DNA from: Desertibaculum subflavum
Lineage (GTDB): Bacteria > Pseudomonadota > Alphaproteobacteria > Ferrovibrionales > Ferrovibrionaceae
DNA: 64,000 nucleotides
NCBI GenBank assembly: GCA_003576705.1
Contig: QOZS01000031.1
Coordinates: forward strand, 1 to 64,000
Direction of reading: 5' to 3'
Made by a program: the position numbers and the translations under genes. Positions 40,743-48,294 of the stretch are shown here, one piece after another. Numbering within the stretch: position 1 is the stretch's first letter; each line of letters begins with the position of its first letter. The notes beneath the pieces were generated by a model. That model did no database searches, was not told where the DNA came from, and worked only from the letters and a program-made list of their open reading frames with translations.

Positions 40743-42977
40743 ATGGCTGACGACACCACCCTGCCCGATTCGATTCGCGGCGCGCCGCTGAAGGATGCCC
40801 TCGGCGAGCGCTATCTCGCCTATGCGCTCTCCACCATCATCTCCCGCTCGCTGCCCGATGTGCGCGACGGGTTGAAGCCGGTGCAGCGCCGCCTGCTCTA
40901 CGCCATGCGCGAGCTGAAGCTCGACCCCAATGGCGGCTACAAGAAATGCGCCCGCGTGGTCGGCGACGTGATCGGCAAGTACCACCCGCATGGCGAGCTG
41001 TCGGTCTACGAGGCGATGGTGCGGCTCGCGCAGGAATTCTCGCAGCGCTATCCGCTGGTCGACGGCCAGGGCAATTTCGGCAATGTCGACGGCGATAGCC
41101 CGGCGGCCATGCGCTACACCGAGGCGCGGCTGACCCAGGTCGCCGAGCTGCTGCTGCGCGACATCGACAAGGACACGGTCGATTTCCGCCCGAACTACGA
41201 CGGCGAGGACAACGAGCCGGTGGTGCTGCCGGCGGCCTTCCCGAACCTGCTCGCCAACGGCGCCGCCGGCATCGCGGTCGGCATGGCGACCTCGATCCCG
41301 CCGCACAACGCCGCCGAACTGTGCGACGGCCTGTTGCACCTGATCAAGACGCCGAACGCCCGCATCGAGACCCTGGTCGACATCGTCAAGGGGCCGGACT
41401 TCCCGACCGGCGGCATCCTGGTCGAGCCGCGCGAGGCGATCGTCGAGGCCTATGCCACGGGCCGCGGCAGCTTCCGCCTGCGGGCGCGCTGGGAGAAGGA
41501 GGAGCTGGCGCGCGGCACCTGGCAGGTCGTCGTCACCGAGATCCCGTTCCAGGTACAGAAGGGCAAGCTGATCGAGCGCATCGCCGACCTGCTGAGCGAG
41601 AAGAAGCTGGCGCTGCTGGGCGACGTGCGCGACGAATCGGCCGAGGACGTGCGTCTCGTGCTGGAGCCGAAGAGCCGCAATGTCGAGCCCGAGCACCTGA
41701 TGGAGCAGATGTTCCGCGCCACCGACCTGGAAGTGCGGATCCCGCTCAACATGAACGTGCTCGAAGGCGGCAAGGTGCCGCGGGTGATGAACCTGCGCGC
41801 GGTGCTGAAGGCCTTCCTCGACCACCGGCGCGAGGTGCTGATCCGGCGCAGCAACTATCGCCTGGCCGAGATCGACCGCCGCCTCGAAGTCCTCGGCGGC
41901 TATCTGATCGCCTATCTCAACCTCGACGAGGTGATCCGTATCATCCGCACCGAGGACGAGCCGAAGCCGGTCCTGATCAAGAGCTTCGACCTGACCGACA
42001 ACCAGGCCGAGGCCATCCTCAACATGCGGCTGCGCTCCCTTCGCAAGCTCGAGGAGATGGAGATCCGCAAGGAGCACAAGGAACTCACCGCCGAGAAGAA
42101 GGGCCTGAAGGGCCTGGTCGGCAGCGAGGACCAGCAGTGGAAGGCGATCGCGGACGAGATCGCCGAGACGAAGAAGCTGTTCGGCCCGAAAACGGCGCTC
42201 GGCCGGCGCCGCACCAGCTTCGGCGAGGCGGCAGAGCTGCCGGAAGAGGCGCTGGAAGCCGCGGTCGAGCGCGAGCCGGTGACGGTGGTGATGTCGGAGA
42301 AGGGCTGGATCCGCACGCTCAAGGGCCACCAGCCGGATGACGGCAAAGCCACCTACAAGGAAGGCGACAAGGGCCGCTTCTGGCTGCATTGCGAGACCAC
42401 CGACCGGATCATGCTGTTCGGCACCGACGGCCGCTTCTACACGTTGCCGGTCGACAAGCTGCCGGGCGGCCGCGGCCATGGCGAGCCGGTGCGGCTGATG
42501 ATCGATCTCGGCAACGACCGCGAGGTGGTGACCCTGTTCGCCCACAAACCCGGGCGGAAGCTGCTGGTCGCCGCCTCGGACGGCCGCGGATTCGTGGTGC
42601 CGGAGGACGAGGCGGTGGCCTCGACCCGCGGCGGCAAGCAGGTGCTGAACGTCTCAGGCGATGTCGAGGCCTGCGTCTGCGTGCCCGCCGAGGGCGACCA
42701 TGTGGCGAGCCTCGGCGAGAACCGCAAGCTGCTCATCTTCAAGCTCGCCGAAGTGCCGGAGATGGGCCGCGGCCGCGGCGTGATCCTGCAGAAGTTCAAG
42801 GATGGCGGGCTGGCCGACGCCAAGGTCTTCGTATTGAAAGAAGGCCTGACCTGGATCACCTCGGACGGCCGCGAGCGCACCGAGACCGACATCCGCGACT
42901 GGATCGGCGAGCGCGCCCAGGCCGGCCGCCTGCCGCCCAAGGGCTTCAACAAGTCGAACCGGTTCGGCAGCCGATGA
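40743..42977 (+). CDS. parC: DNA topoisomerase IV subunit A
   Basis: A 744-residue type IIA topoisomerase A subunit. The breakage-reunion domain carries VKPVQRRLLYAMRELKL-type sequence and the catalytic Tyr125 in AAMRYTEARL. The helix-4 quinolone-contact loop is GKYHPHGELSVYEAM; where Escherichia coli ParC has Asp79-Ser80, this protein has Glu-Leu. The C-terminal half (from ~residue 480) is the beta-pinwheel-like DNA-wrapping domain. Length and neighbours (recO and YqaA upstream) suit ParC rather than GyrA. No ParE is present in the window. Confidence 0.9.
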   Translation: MADDTTLPDSIRGAPLKDALGERYLAYALSTIISRSLPDVRDGLKPVQRRLLYAMRELKLDPNGGYKKCARVVGDVIGKYHPHGELSVYEAMVRLAQEFSQRYPLVDGQGNFGNVDGDSPAAMRYTEARLTQVAELLLRDIDKDTVDFRPNYDGEDNEPVVLPAAFPNLLANGAAGIAVGMATSIPPHNAAELCDGLLHLIKTPNARIETLVDIVKGPDFPTGGILVEPREAIVEAYATGRGSFRLRARWEKEELARGTWQVVVTEIPFQVQKGKLIERIADLLSEKKLALLGDVRDESAEDVRLVLEPKSRNVEPEHLMEQMFRATDLEVRIPLNMNVLEGGKVPRVMNLRAVLKAFLDHRREVLIRRSNYRLAEIDRRLEVLGGYLIAYLNLDEVIRIIRTEDEPKPVLIKSFDLTDNQAEAILNMRLRSLRKLEEMEIRKEHKELTAEKKGLKGLVGSEDQQWKAIADEIAETKKLFGPKTALGRRRTSFGEAAELPEEALEAAVEREPVTVVMSEKGWIRTLKGHQPDDGKATYKEGDKGRFWLHCETTDRIMLFGTDGRFYTLPVDKLPGGRGHGEPVRLMIDLGNDREVVTLFAHKPGRKLLVAASDGRGFVVPEDEAVASTRGGKQVLNVSGDVEACVCVPAEGDHVASLGENRKLLIFKLAEVPEMGRGRGVILQKFKDGGLADAKVFVLKEGLTWITSDGRERTETDIRDWIGERAQAGRLPPKGFNKSNRFGSR

Positions 42978-43013
42978 CTGGACGGCCCCGGCGGATCGAC
43001 TAGATTCGGGTCG

Positions 43014-43358
43014 ATGACGGCAAGGTCACTCGCCCGATATGCGCCGGCGCGGCTGTGGGATCGGCTCGATGCCCCCACCCGGGTCGTCATCGGGCTCGGG
43101 CTGCTGGCGCTGATCGGGCCGTTCGGCGAGTTCCTCGACGTCGCCGTCTTCGCCGAAATCGAGGCCGATTTCATCACCTTCGATCTCGGCCTCGAAGCGG
43201 TCGTCACGCTGCTGCTGCCGTTCTACTACCTGGCCTTGCTGCTCCTGCTGATCGCCGCCATGCGCGGCATCGCGGAATACGGCTGCGCCGGCCGCCAGGT
43301 TGCCGCGCATCTCGCCTCGCGCCGTCCCGGCCCGCCGCAGCACGTCCCGATCGCCTGA
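43014..43358 (+). CDS. Hypothetical two-helix membrane protein
   Basis: A 114-residue protein with two hydrophobic helices (about residues 24-44 and 59-85) and an Arg/Pro-rich tail. ATG at 43014 lies 37 bp after parC, so it may ride on the same transcript. Not recognised; possibly a small envelope protein. Confidence 0.5.
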   Translation: MTARSLARYAPARLWDRLDAPTRVVIGLGLLALIGPFGEFLDVAVFAEIEADFITFDLGLEAVVTLLLPFYYLALLLLLIAAMRGIAEYGCAGRQVAAHLASRRPGPPQHVPIA

Positions 43359-43424
43359 TCTCGAAAGCACGCAACTGAACCGCGTCCCGTCGCCGAACGG
43401 GCCGCATCGCGTCTGTTCGAGATC
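43357..43424 (+). promoter_or_regulatory. Structured leader upstream of the terC-like gene
   Basis: A 9-bp inverted repeat GATCTCGAA (43357-43365) / TTCGAGATC (43416-43424) encloses an inner hairpin CCCGT-cgccga-ACGGG. The right arm ends 11 bases before the ATG of the TerC-like gene and would occlude the GAGATC that is the only Shine-Dalgarno-like sequence. TerC genes elsewhere often have Mn-responsive leader RNAs, but the sequence consensus of the yybP-ykoY riboswitch (GGGGAGUAG) is not present here. Confidence 0.4.
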
Positions 43425-43435
43425 GGACTACTGCC

Positions 43436-44323
43436 ATGGACCTGTTCTCCGCGGAATCGCTCTCCGCGCTTCTCACCATCATCCTGATCGACCTCGTTCT
43501 GGCCGGCGACAATGCGCTGGTGATCGGCCTGGTCGCCCGCCAGCTGCCGAAGGAGCGGCAATGGACGGTCATTCTCTGGGGCACCGCTGGCGCCATCGTC
43601 GCCCGCGTGCTGATGGCGATCATCGTCGTCTACATCCTGAAGATTCCCGGCTTCCTGCTGATCGGCGGCCTGGCATTGGTCTGGATCGCCCGCAAGCTGG
43701 TGGCGCCGCAGCCAGGCGGTGGAGAGGCGCATGGCCACGGCCATGCCGCCGCCACCAGCATGGCCGCCGCCATCCGCACCATCGTGGTCGCCGATGCCGT
43801 GATGGGCATCGACAACGTACTGGCGATCGGCGGGGTGGCGCGCGACAGCATCCTGCTGCTGATCATCGGTCTTGCGATCTCGATCCCGATCGTGGTCTGG
43901 GGCTCGCGCCTCGTCATCCTGCTGGTCGACCGCTTCCCCTCGATCATCCTGATCGGCGGCGCCGTGCTGGCCTGGACCGCGGCCAAGATGATCCTGGACG
44001 AGCCGCTGCTGAAGGAATTCGCGGCCGGCAGCCAGGTGGTGAGCGTGCTGGTCCTTCTCGCCGTCGTCGCCGCCTCGCTCGAGCCCTGGATCCGCGAGCG
44101 GCTGACGCCGGAGCTCAAGCCGCTCGCCATCATCCTGCCCGGCATCGTCATCTGGCTGCTGGCGGTGCAGTTCGGCGCGAGCTGGTTCGGCTATCAGGCC
44201 GGCTATCTCGGTGTGCGCAGCATGGGCGACGCGCTGGTGCAGGCGGTGAAATGGGCCGGCTGGCTGCCGTTCGCGCTGTTCTACCTGTACCTCCGCCGCC
44301 GCTTCGCCCGTGTCTCGGAGTAG
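43436..44323 (+). CDS. TerC/YjbE-family integral membrane protein
   Basis: A 295-residue protein with eight or so hydrophobic helices. Family marks: ILIDLVLAGDNALVIGLVARQLP and ADAVMGIDNVLAIGGVARDSILLLIIGLAISIPIVVWGS (two metal-site Asp-Asn motifs). Members are implicated in manganese export or tellurite resistance. The loop carries a His-rich GGGEAHGHGHAAATS stretch, which fits metal handling. ATG 43436, preceded by a structured leader. Confidence 0.88.
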   Translation: MDLFSAESLSALLTIILIDLVLAGDNALVIGLVARQLPKERQWTVILWGTAGAIVARVLMAIIVVYILKIPGFLLIGGLALVWIARKLVAPQPGGGEAHGHGHAAATSMAAAIRTIVVADAVMGIDNVLAIGGVARDSILLLIIGLAISIPIVVWGSRLVILLVDRFPSIILIGGAVLAWTAAKMILDEPLLKEFAAGSQVVSVLVLLAVVAASLEPWIRERLTPELKPLAIILPGIVIWLLAVQFGASWFGYQAGYLGVRSMGDALVQAVKWAGWLPFALFYLYLRRRFARVSE

Positions 44324-44430
44324 CCCCGGGCGGCGCGGACCGGGTATGCCGTCTTCGGCGTTGAAGCGGCGCCCGATCGGCGCGACGATGCCGGCATAAA
44401 GCCAAGGCCGCGCGGCCGGGAGGAAACGAA

Positions 44431-45966
44431 ATGGTCGAGAACTCGACGCCGGTCCTGATCGGATGCGGCGATGTCACCGACATGACGACGCCGGTGGAGC
44501 AGGGCCGCTCGCCCTTCGATCTGATCGCGCAGGCGGGCCGCAAGGCGCTGGAGGATACCGGCGCCGCCGCGGGCGTCGCCAAGGCGATCGACACCATCGC
44601 CATGCTCAGGCTGTTCTCCGATACCTCGCACCGCTTCGCGACCCGGCTCGGCACCTCGGCGAACCCGCCGAAGAGCATCGCCAAGCGGCTCGGCATCGAA
44701 GCCTCGCGCCAGCTCTACACCTGGAACGGCGGCAACATGCCGCAATACCTGGTCAACAAGTTCGCCGAGGCGATAGCGCGCGGCGAGATGAAGGCGGCGA
44801 TGGTCTGCGGCGGCGAGGCGCTGCGCACCCAGCACGGCGTCGAGCGCTCGGGCCTCGACATCTCCTGGAAGGAGGATCCCGGCGGCAAGTACGAGGAGAT
44901 CGGCGACGCTAGGCGCGGCTGGAGCGACCACGAAGACAAGCACAACATGCGCGCCGCCATCACCATGTACCCGCTGTTCGAGAACGCCATCCGCGGCGCG
45001 CGCGGCCGCACGGTCGAGCAGCACCTGAAGGCCATGGGCAAACTGTTCGCCCGCTTCGCCGCGGTCGCCGCCGCGAACCCGCTGGCCAGCCGGCGCGACG
45101 GCTTCTCGGCCGAGCGGCTCGCCACCGTCGACGAAAAGAACAAGTGGATCGGCTTTCCCTATCCGCGCCTGATGAACTCCAACGCCTTCATCGACCAGGC
45201 GGCGGCTTTCATCATCACCTCGGCCGGCACCGCGCGCGAGCTGGGCGTGCCGGAGGCGAAATGGGTCTACCTGCATGGCTGCGCCGACGGGCACGACCAC
45301 TGGTATGTGTCCGATCGCATCAACCTGCATTCCTCGCCGGCGATCCGGCGCGGCGCGGCGCAGGCGCTTGCCATGGCCGGCCGGAAGCTGGGCGACATCG
45401 GCTTCTTCGACCTTTACAGCTGCTTTCCCTCGGCGGTGGAGATCGGCTGCCAGGAGATCGGCCTGTCGGAAGACGATCCGCGCGGGCTGACCGTCACCGG
45501 CGGCCTCCCCTATTTCGGCGGGCCCGGCAACAACTACGTGACGCATTCGATTTCCGAGATGATGCGCCGCGTGCGGTCGAAGCCCGGCAGCTTCGGCCTG
45601 GTCACCGCGAACGGCAATTACGTGACCAAGCATTCCTACGGCGTCTATTCCACCGCACCGACGCAAGGGAACTGGCAGCGCGAGGATCCGGCCAGGCTGC
45701 AGGCCGAGCTCGACGCGCTGCCCAAGGCGCCGTTCACCGAGACGCCGGAAGGCGCGGCGAAGATCGAAACCTATACCGTGATGCACGGCAAGAACGGGCC
45801 GGAATACGGCGTGATCTTCGGCCGGCTGGACGCGACCGGCCAGCGCTTCGTCGCCAATCCGCCGGCCGATCCGGCGACCTTGATGGACCTGCAGAACCGC
45901 GAGAGTTTGAACCGGCCAGGTACGGTGCGGCGCGACGGTGAGCGAAACGTGTTCACGCTGGCATAA
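44431..45966 (+). CDS. Thiolase-like (SCP2/TLP1-type) acetyl-CoA acetyltransferase homologue
   Basis: A 511-residue protein with a thiolase-fold core and a C-terminal add-on domain (from about residue 445: TYTVMHGKNGPEYGVIFGRLDATGQRFVAN). GCADGHDH, DLYSCFPSAVEI and GGLPYFGGPGNNYVTHSISEMMR fit the thiolase-like TLP1 group. The region that normally holds the nucleophilic Cys reads YTWNGGNMPQYLVN, with no Cys, so classical thiolase activity is doubtful. ATG at 44431 is preceded by GGAGGAAAC. It could be a CoA-binding or condensing enzyme for branched acyl chains. Confidence 0.82.
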   Translation: MVENSTPVLIGCGDVTDMTTPVEQGRSPFDLIAQAGRKALEDTGAAAGVAKAIDTIAMLRLFSDTSHRFATRLGTSANPPKSIAKRLGIEASRQLYTWNGGNMPQYLVNKFAEAIARGEMKAAMVCGGEALRTQHGVERSGLDISWKEDPGGKYEEIGDARRGWSDHEDKHNMRAAITMYPLFENAIRGARGRTVEQHLKAMGKLFARFAAVAAANPLASRRDGFSAERLATVDEKNKWIGFPYPRLMNSNAFIDQAAAFIITSAGTARELGVPEAKWVYLHGCADGHDHWYVSDRINLHSSPAIRRGAAQALAMAGRKLGDIGFFDLYSCFPSAVEIGCQEIGLSEDDPRGLTVTGGLPYFGGPGNNYVTHSISEMMRRVRSKPGSFGLVTANGNYVTKHSYGVYSTAPTQGNWQREDPARLQAELDALPKAPFTETPEGAAKIETYTVMHGKNGPEYGVIFGRLDATGQRFVANPPADPATLMDLQNRESLNRPGTVRRDGERNVFTLA

Positions 45967-45968
45967 TT

Positions 45969-46074
45969 CCCCTCCCCCGGCGCCAGACGGGGGAGGCTGG
46001 GAGGGGGTTCGATACCGCAATGTCGGCGCAGGAAAACCCCCACCCTGCCTCCCCCGCCTACCGGCGGGGGAGGA
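45969..46074. repeat. Composite intergenic palindrome (two GC hairpins)
   Basis: About 106 bp between the thiolase-like and MFS genes forms one large inverted repeat. Hairpin 1 (CCTCCCCCGGCGCCAGACGGGGGAGG, 45971-45996) and hairpin 2 (CCTCCCCCGCCTACCGGCGGGGGAGG, 46049-46074) are each palindromic, and the inner flanks CTGGGAGGGGGTT and AACCCCCACCCTG also pair. Such elements are typical extragenic repeats of GC-rich alphaproteobacteria; a similar but degraded GAGGGAGGGTTCGAG element is at about 33897-33911. Confidence 0.6.
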
Positions 46075-46085
46075 GCTAGAAAAGG

Positions 46086-47282
46086 ATGCGCTGGACCACG
46101 GCGCTCGGCGTTGCGCTGGCGATCCAGCTGGCGAGCGCGCTGCTCAACGCCAGCGTCATGGTGAGTGCGCCGCTGATCACCGCTTCGGCCGGCGTGCCGG
46201 TGGACCGGATCGGCTACTACGCCTCGCTGCAGACCATCGGCACCATGTGGTTCCTGATGAGCGGCGGGGCGCTGCTCAGGCGTTTCGGGCCACTCCGCAT
46301 GCTGCAGGCAGGGCTGCTGTTCTCGGCCATCGCCATCACCTTCATCACCACGGCCTGGTGGCCGCTGATCCTGCTCGCCGGTTTGCTCAGCGGCATCGGC
46401 TATGGCCCGCTGCCGCCGTCGAGCGGCGAGATCCTGGCCCGCTATGCACCGGCCAACCGGCGCGGGCTGGTCTTCTCCGTGAAGCAGGCCGGCGTGCCGG
46501 TCGGCCAGGCGCTGGGCGGGTTGATCGTGCCGGCCATCGCGCTCGCCATCGACTGGCGGGCCGGCATCGCCGCCGCGATCCTGTTCCTGATCGCCACCAT
46601 GGCGGCGACGCAGCGTTGGCGCAGCGAGATCGATTCCGACCGCGATCGCGCGGCACGCATCTCGCCGACCGACATGCTGAGCCTGCGCCATTTCGCGGCG
46701 CCGCTGCGCGGCATGCGGCTGGCGCCCGATCTCCCCGGTCTCACCTTCGCCGGCTTCGCCTTCGCCATGGCGCAGACATGCTTCTTCTCCTTCTTCGTCC
46801 CCTATCTGACCGCCGACCTGATGCTGGGTGTCGCCGCGGCGGGCTTTGCCTATGCCGTGCTGCAGGTATTCGGGGCGATCGGCCGCGTGGGCGCCGGCTG
46901 GTGGGCCGACCGCCGCTCCGGACGGGTGACGCTGGTCTGGCTCGCCGGCGGTGCCACCGCAGCCCTGCTCGTCACCGCCACGCTGGGTCCGGCGACGCCC
47001 TGGCCGTTGCTCCTCGCCGCCGCCGCTTTCATCGGCGTCAGCGCGGTCAGCTGGAACGGCGTCTATCTCTCCGAGCTCGCCGCCATCGTGCCGCGCGAAA
47101 AGGTGGGCGAGGCCACGGCCGCCTCCACCTTCTTCTCCTTCATCGGCTATGCCGTCGGCCCGGCGAGCTTTGCCGCCATGGTGCAGCTCTCCGGCAGCTA
47201 CCGGCTCGCCTTCCTGGTCACGGCGATCTTTCCGGCGCTCGGCTGCCTGGTCTTGCTGCGCCAGGCGCGCGGTCGGCTATGA
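46086..47282 (+). CDS. Major facilitator superfamily transporter
   Basis: A 398-residue, twelve-helix MFS permease. Between helices 2 and 3 the sequence SGGALLRRFGPLRMLQAGLL matches the MFS loop motif in a degenerate form; helix 4-5 region GIGYGPLPPSSGEILARYAPANRRGLVFSVKQAGVPVGQALGG is the family block that follows. The repeat in the second half is WWADRRSGRVTLVWLAGG. Substrate unknown. Part of a + strand run with a dehydrogenase and an amidohydrolase that looks like a catabolic unit. Confidence 0.88.
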   Translation: MRWTTALGVALAIQLASALLNASVMVSAPLITASAGVPVDRIGYYASLQTIGTMWFLMSGGALLRRFGPLRMLQAGLLFSAIAITFITTAWWPLILLAGLLSGIGYGPLPPSSGEILARYAPANRRGLVFSVKQAGVPVGQALGGLIVPAIALAIDWRAGIAAAILFLIATMAATQRWRSEIDSDRDRAARISPTDMLSLRHFAAPLRGMRLAPDLPGLTFAGFAFAMAQTCFFSFFVPYLTADLMLGVAAAGFAYAVLQVFGAIGRVGAGWWADRRSGRVTLVWLAGGATAALLVTATLGPATPWPLLLAAAAFIGVSAVSWNGVYLSELAAIVPREKVGEATAASTFFSFIGYAVGPASFAAMVQLSGSYRLAFLVTAIFPALGCLVLLRQARGRL

Positions 47283-47310
47283 TGGACGTCGAAATCGGAG
47301 GAAATGTTCC

Positions 47311-48282
47311 ATGAAGGCAGCCGTCATCACCGCGAACGGCCTGCAGGTGCAGGACGTGCCCAAGCCCGCACCGAAGCCGAACGAAGTCCTGGTGCGGGTG
47401 CGCGCGGCCGGCCTGAACCGTGCCGATCTCGCCATGGCATCCGGTCACGCCCATGGCCGCGCCGGCGGCCCCGGCGCCGTTGCCGGCCTGGAATGGGCCG
47501 GCGAGGTGGCGGAAGTCGGCACTGAGGTGAAGGGCATCAAGCCGGGCGACCGGGTGATGTGCTCCGGCAGCGGCGGCTATGCCGAATACGCGGTGACGGA
47601 TTGGAGCCGCTGCTCGCCGGTGCCGGCCAACAACATGTCCTGGGAACAGGCGGCGACATTGCCCGTCGCGCTGCAGACCATGCACGACGCCGTGGTCACC
47701 AACGGCCGCCTGAAAGCGGGCGAGAGCGTGATGATCCAGGGCGCTTCCTCCGGCGTCGGCCTGATGGCGCTGCAGATCGCCAAGCTGAAGGGCGCCAAAT
47801 TCGTCATCGGCACGTCGACGCATGAAGGCCGTCGCGCCAAGCTGAAGGAATTCGGCGCCGATCTCGCGATCGATACGAAGGATCCCAGCTGGGCCGACCA
47901 GGTGCTGAAGGCGACCGACGGCAAGGGCGTCGACCTGATCGTCGACCAGGTCTCGGGCTCGGTCGCCAACGGCAACCTCAAGGCCTGCGCCATTCTCGGC
48001 CGCATCGTCAATGTCGGCCGGCTCGGCGGCATGAAGGGCGAGTTCGATTTCGACCTGCACGCGCTGCGCCGCATCGACTATATCGGCGTCACCTTCCGCA
48101 CCCGCTCCAACGACGAGGTGCGCGAGATCGTGCAGAAGATGCGGGCCGATCTCTGGCCCGCGATCGAGGCCGGCAAGCTGCATCTGCCGATCGACAAGAC
48201 CTTCCCGCTCGACGAAGCCGTCGCGGCGCAGGCGCATATGCGCGCCAACGCGCATTTCGGCAAGATCGTCCTCACCGTCTGA
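47311..48282 (+). CDS. NADPH:quinone oxidoreductase-like medium-chain dehydrogenase
   Basis: A 323-residue MDR-superfamily protein without zinc ligands: MKAAVITANGLQVQDVPKPAPKPNEVLVRVRAAGLNRADLAMASG is the QOR-type N-terminal block and MIQGASSGVGLMALQIAKLKGAKFVIGTSTHEGRRAKLKEFGAD is the NADP-binding fold. The protein should reduce a quinone or enoyl substrate. Start ATG 47311 with GGAGGAAATGTTCC upstream. Twelve bp before the amidohydrolase start downstream, so co-transcribed. Confidence 0.9.
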   Translation: MKAAVITANGLQVQDVPKPAPKPNEVLVRVRAAGLNRADLAMASGHAHGRAGGPGAVAGLEWAGEVAEVGTEVKGIKPGDRVMCSGSGGYAEYAVTDWSRCSPVPANNMSWEQAATLPVALQTMHDAVVTNGRLKAGESVMIQGASSGVGLMALQIAKLKGAKFVIGTSTHEGRRAKLKEFGADLAIDTKDPSWADQVLKATDGKGVDLIVDQVSGSVANGNLKACAILGRIVNVGRLGGMKGEFDFDLHALRRIDYIGVTFRTRSNDEVREIVQKMRADLWPAIEAGKLHLPIDKTFPLDEAVAAQAHMRANAHFGKIVLTV

Positions 48283-48294
48283 CAGGAAACGCCC

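Noticed and set aside
40101..42545. 814-codon minus-strand frame antisense to parC
   Set aside because: Shadow of parC; the sense protein has the active-site Tyr and domain order.
43357..43436. yybP-ykoY (Mn) riboswitch upstream of terC
   Set aside because: The expected GGGGAGUAG core and paired loops are absent; recorded only as a structured leader.
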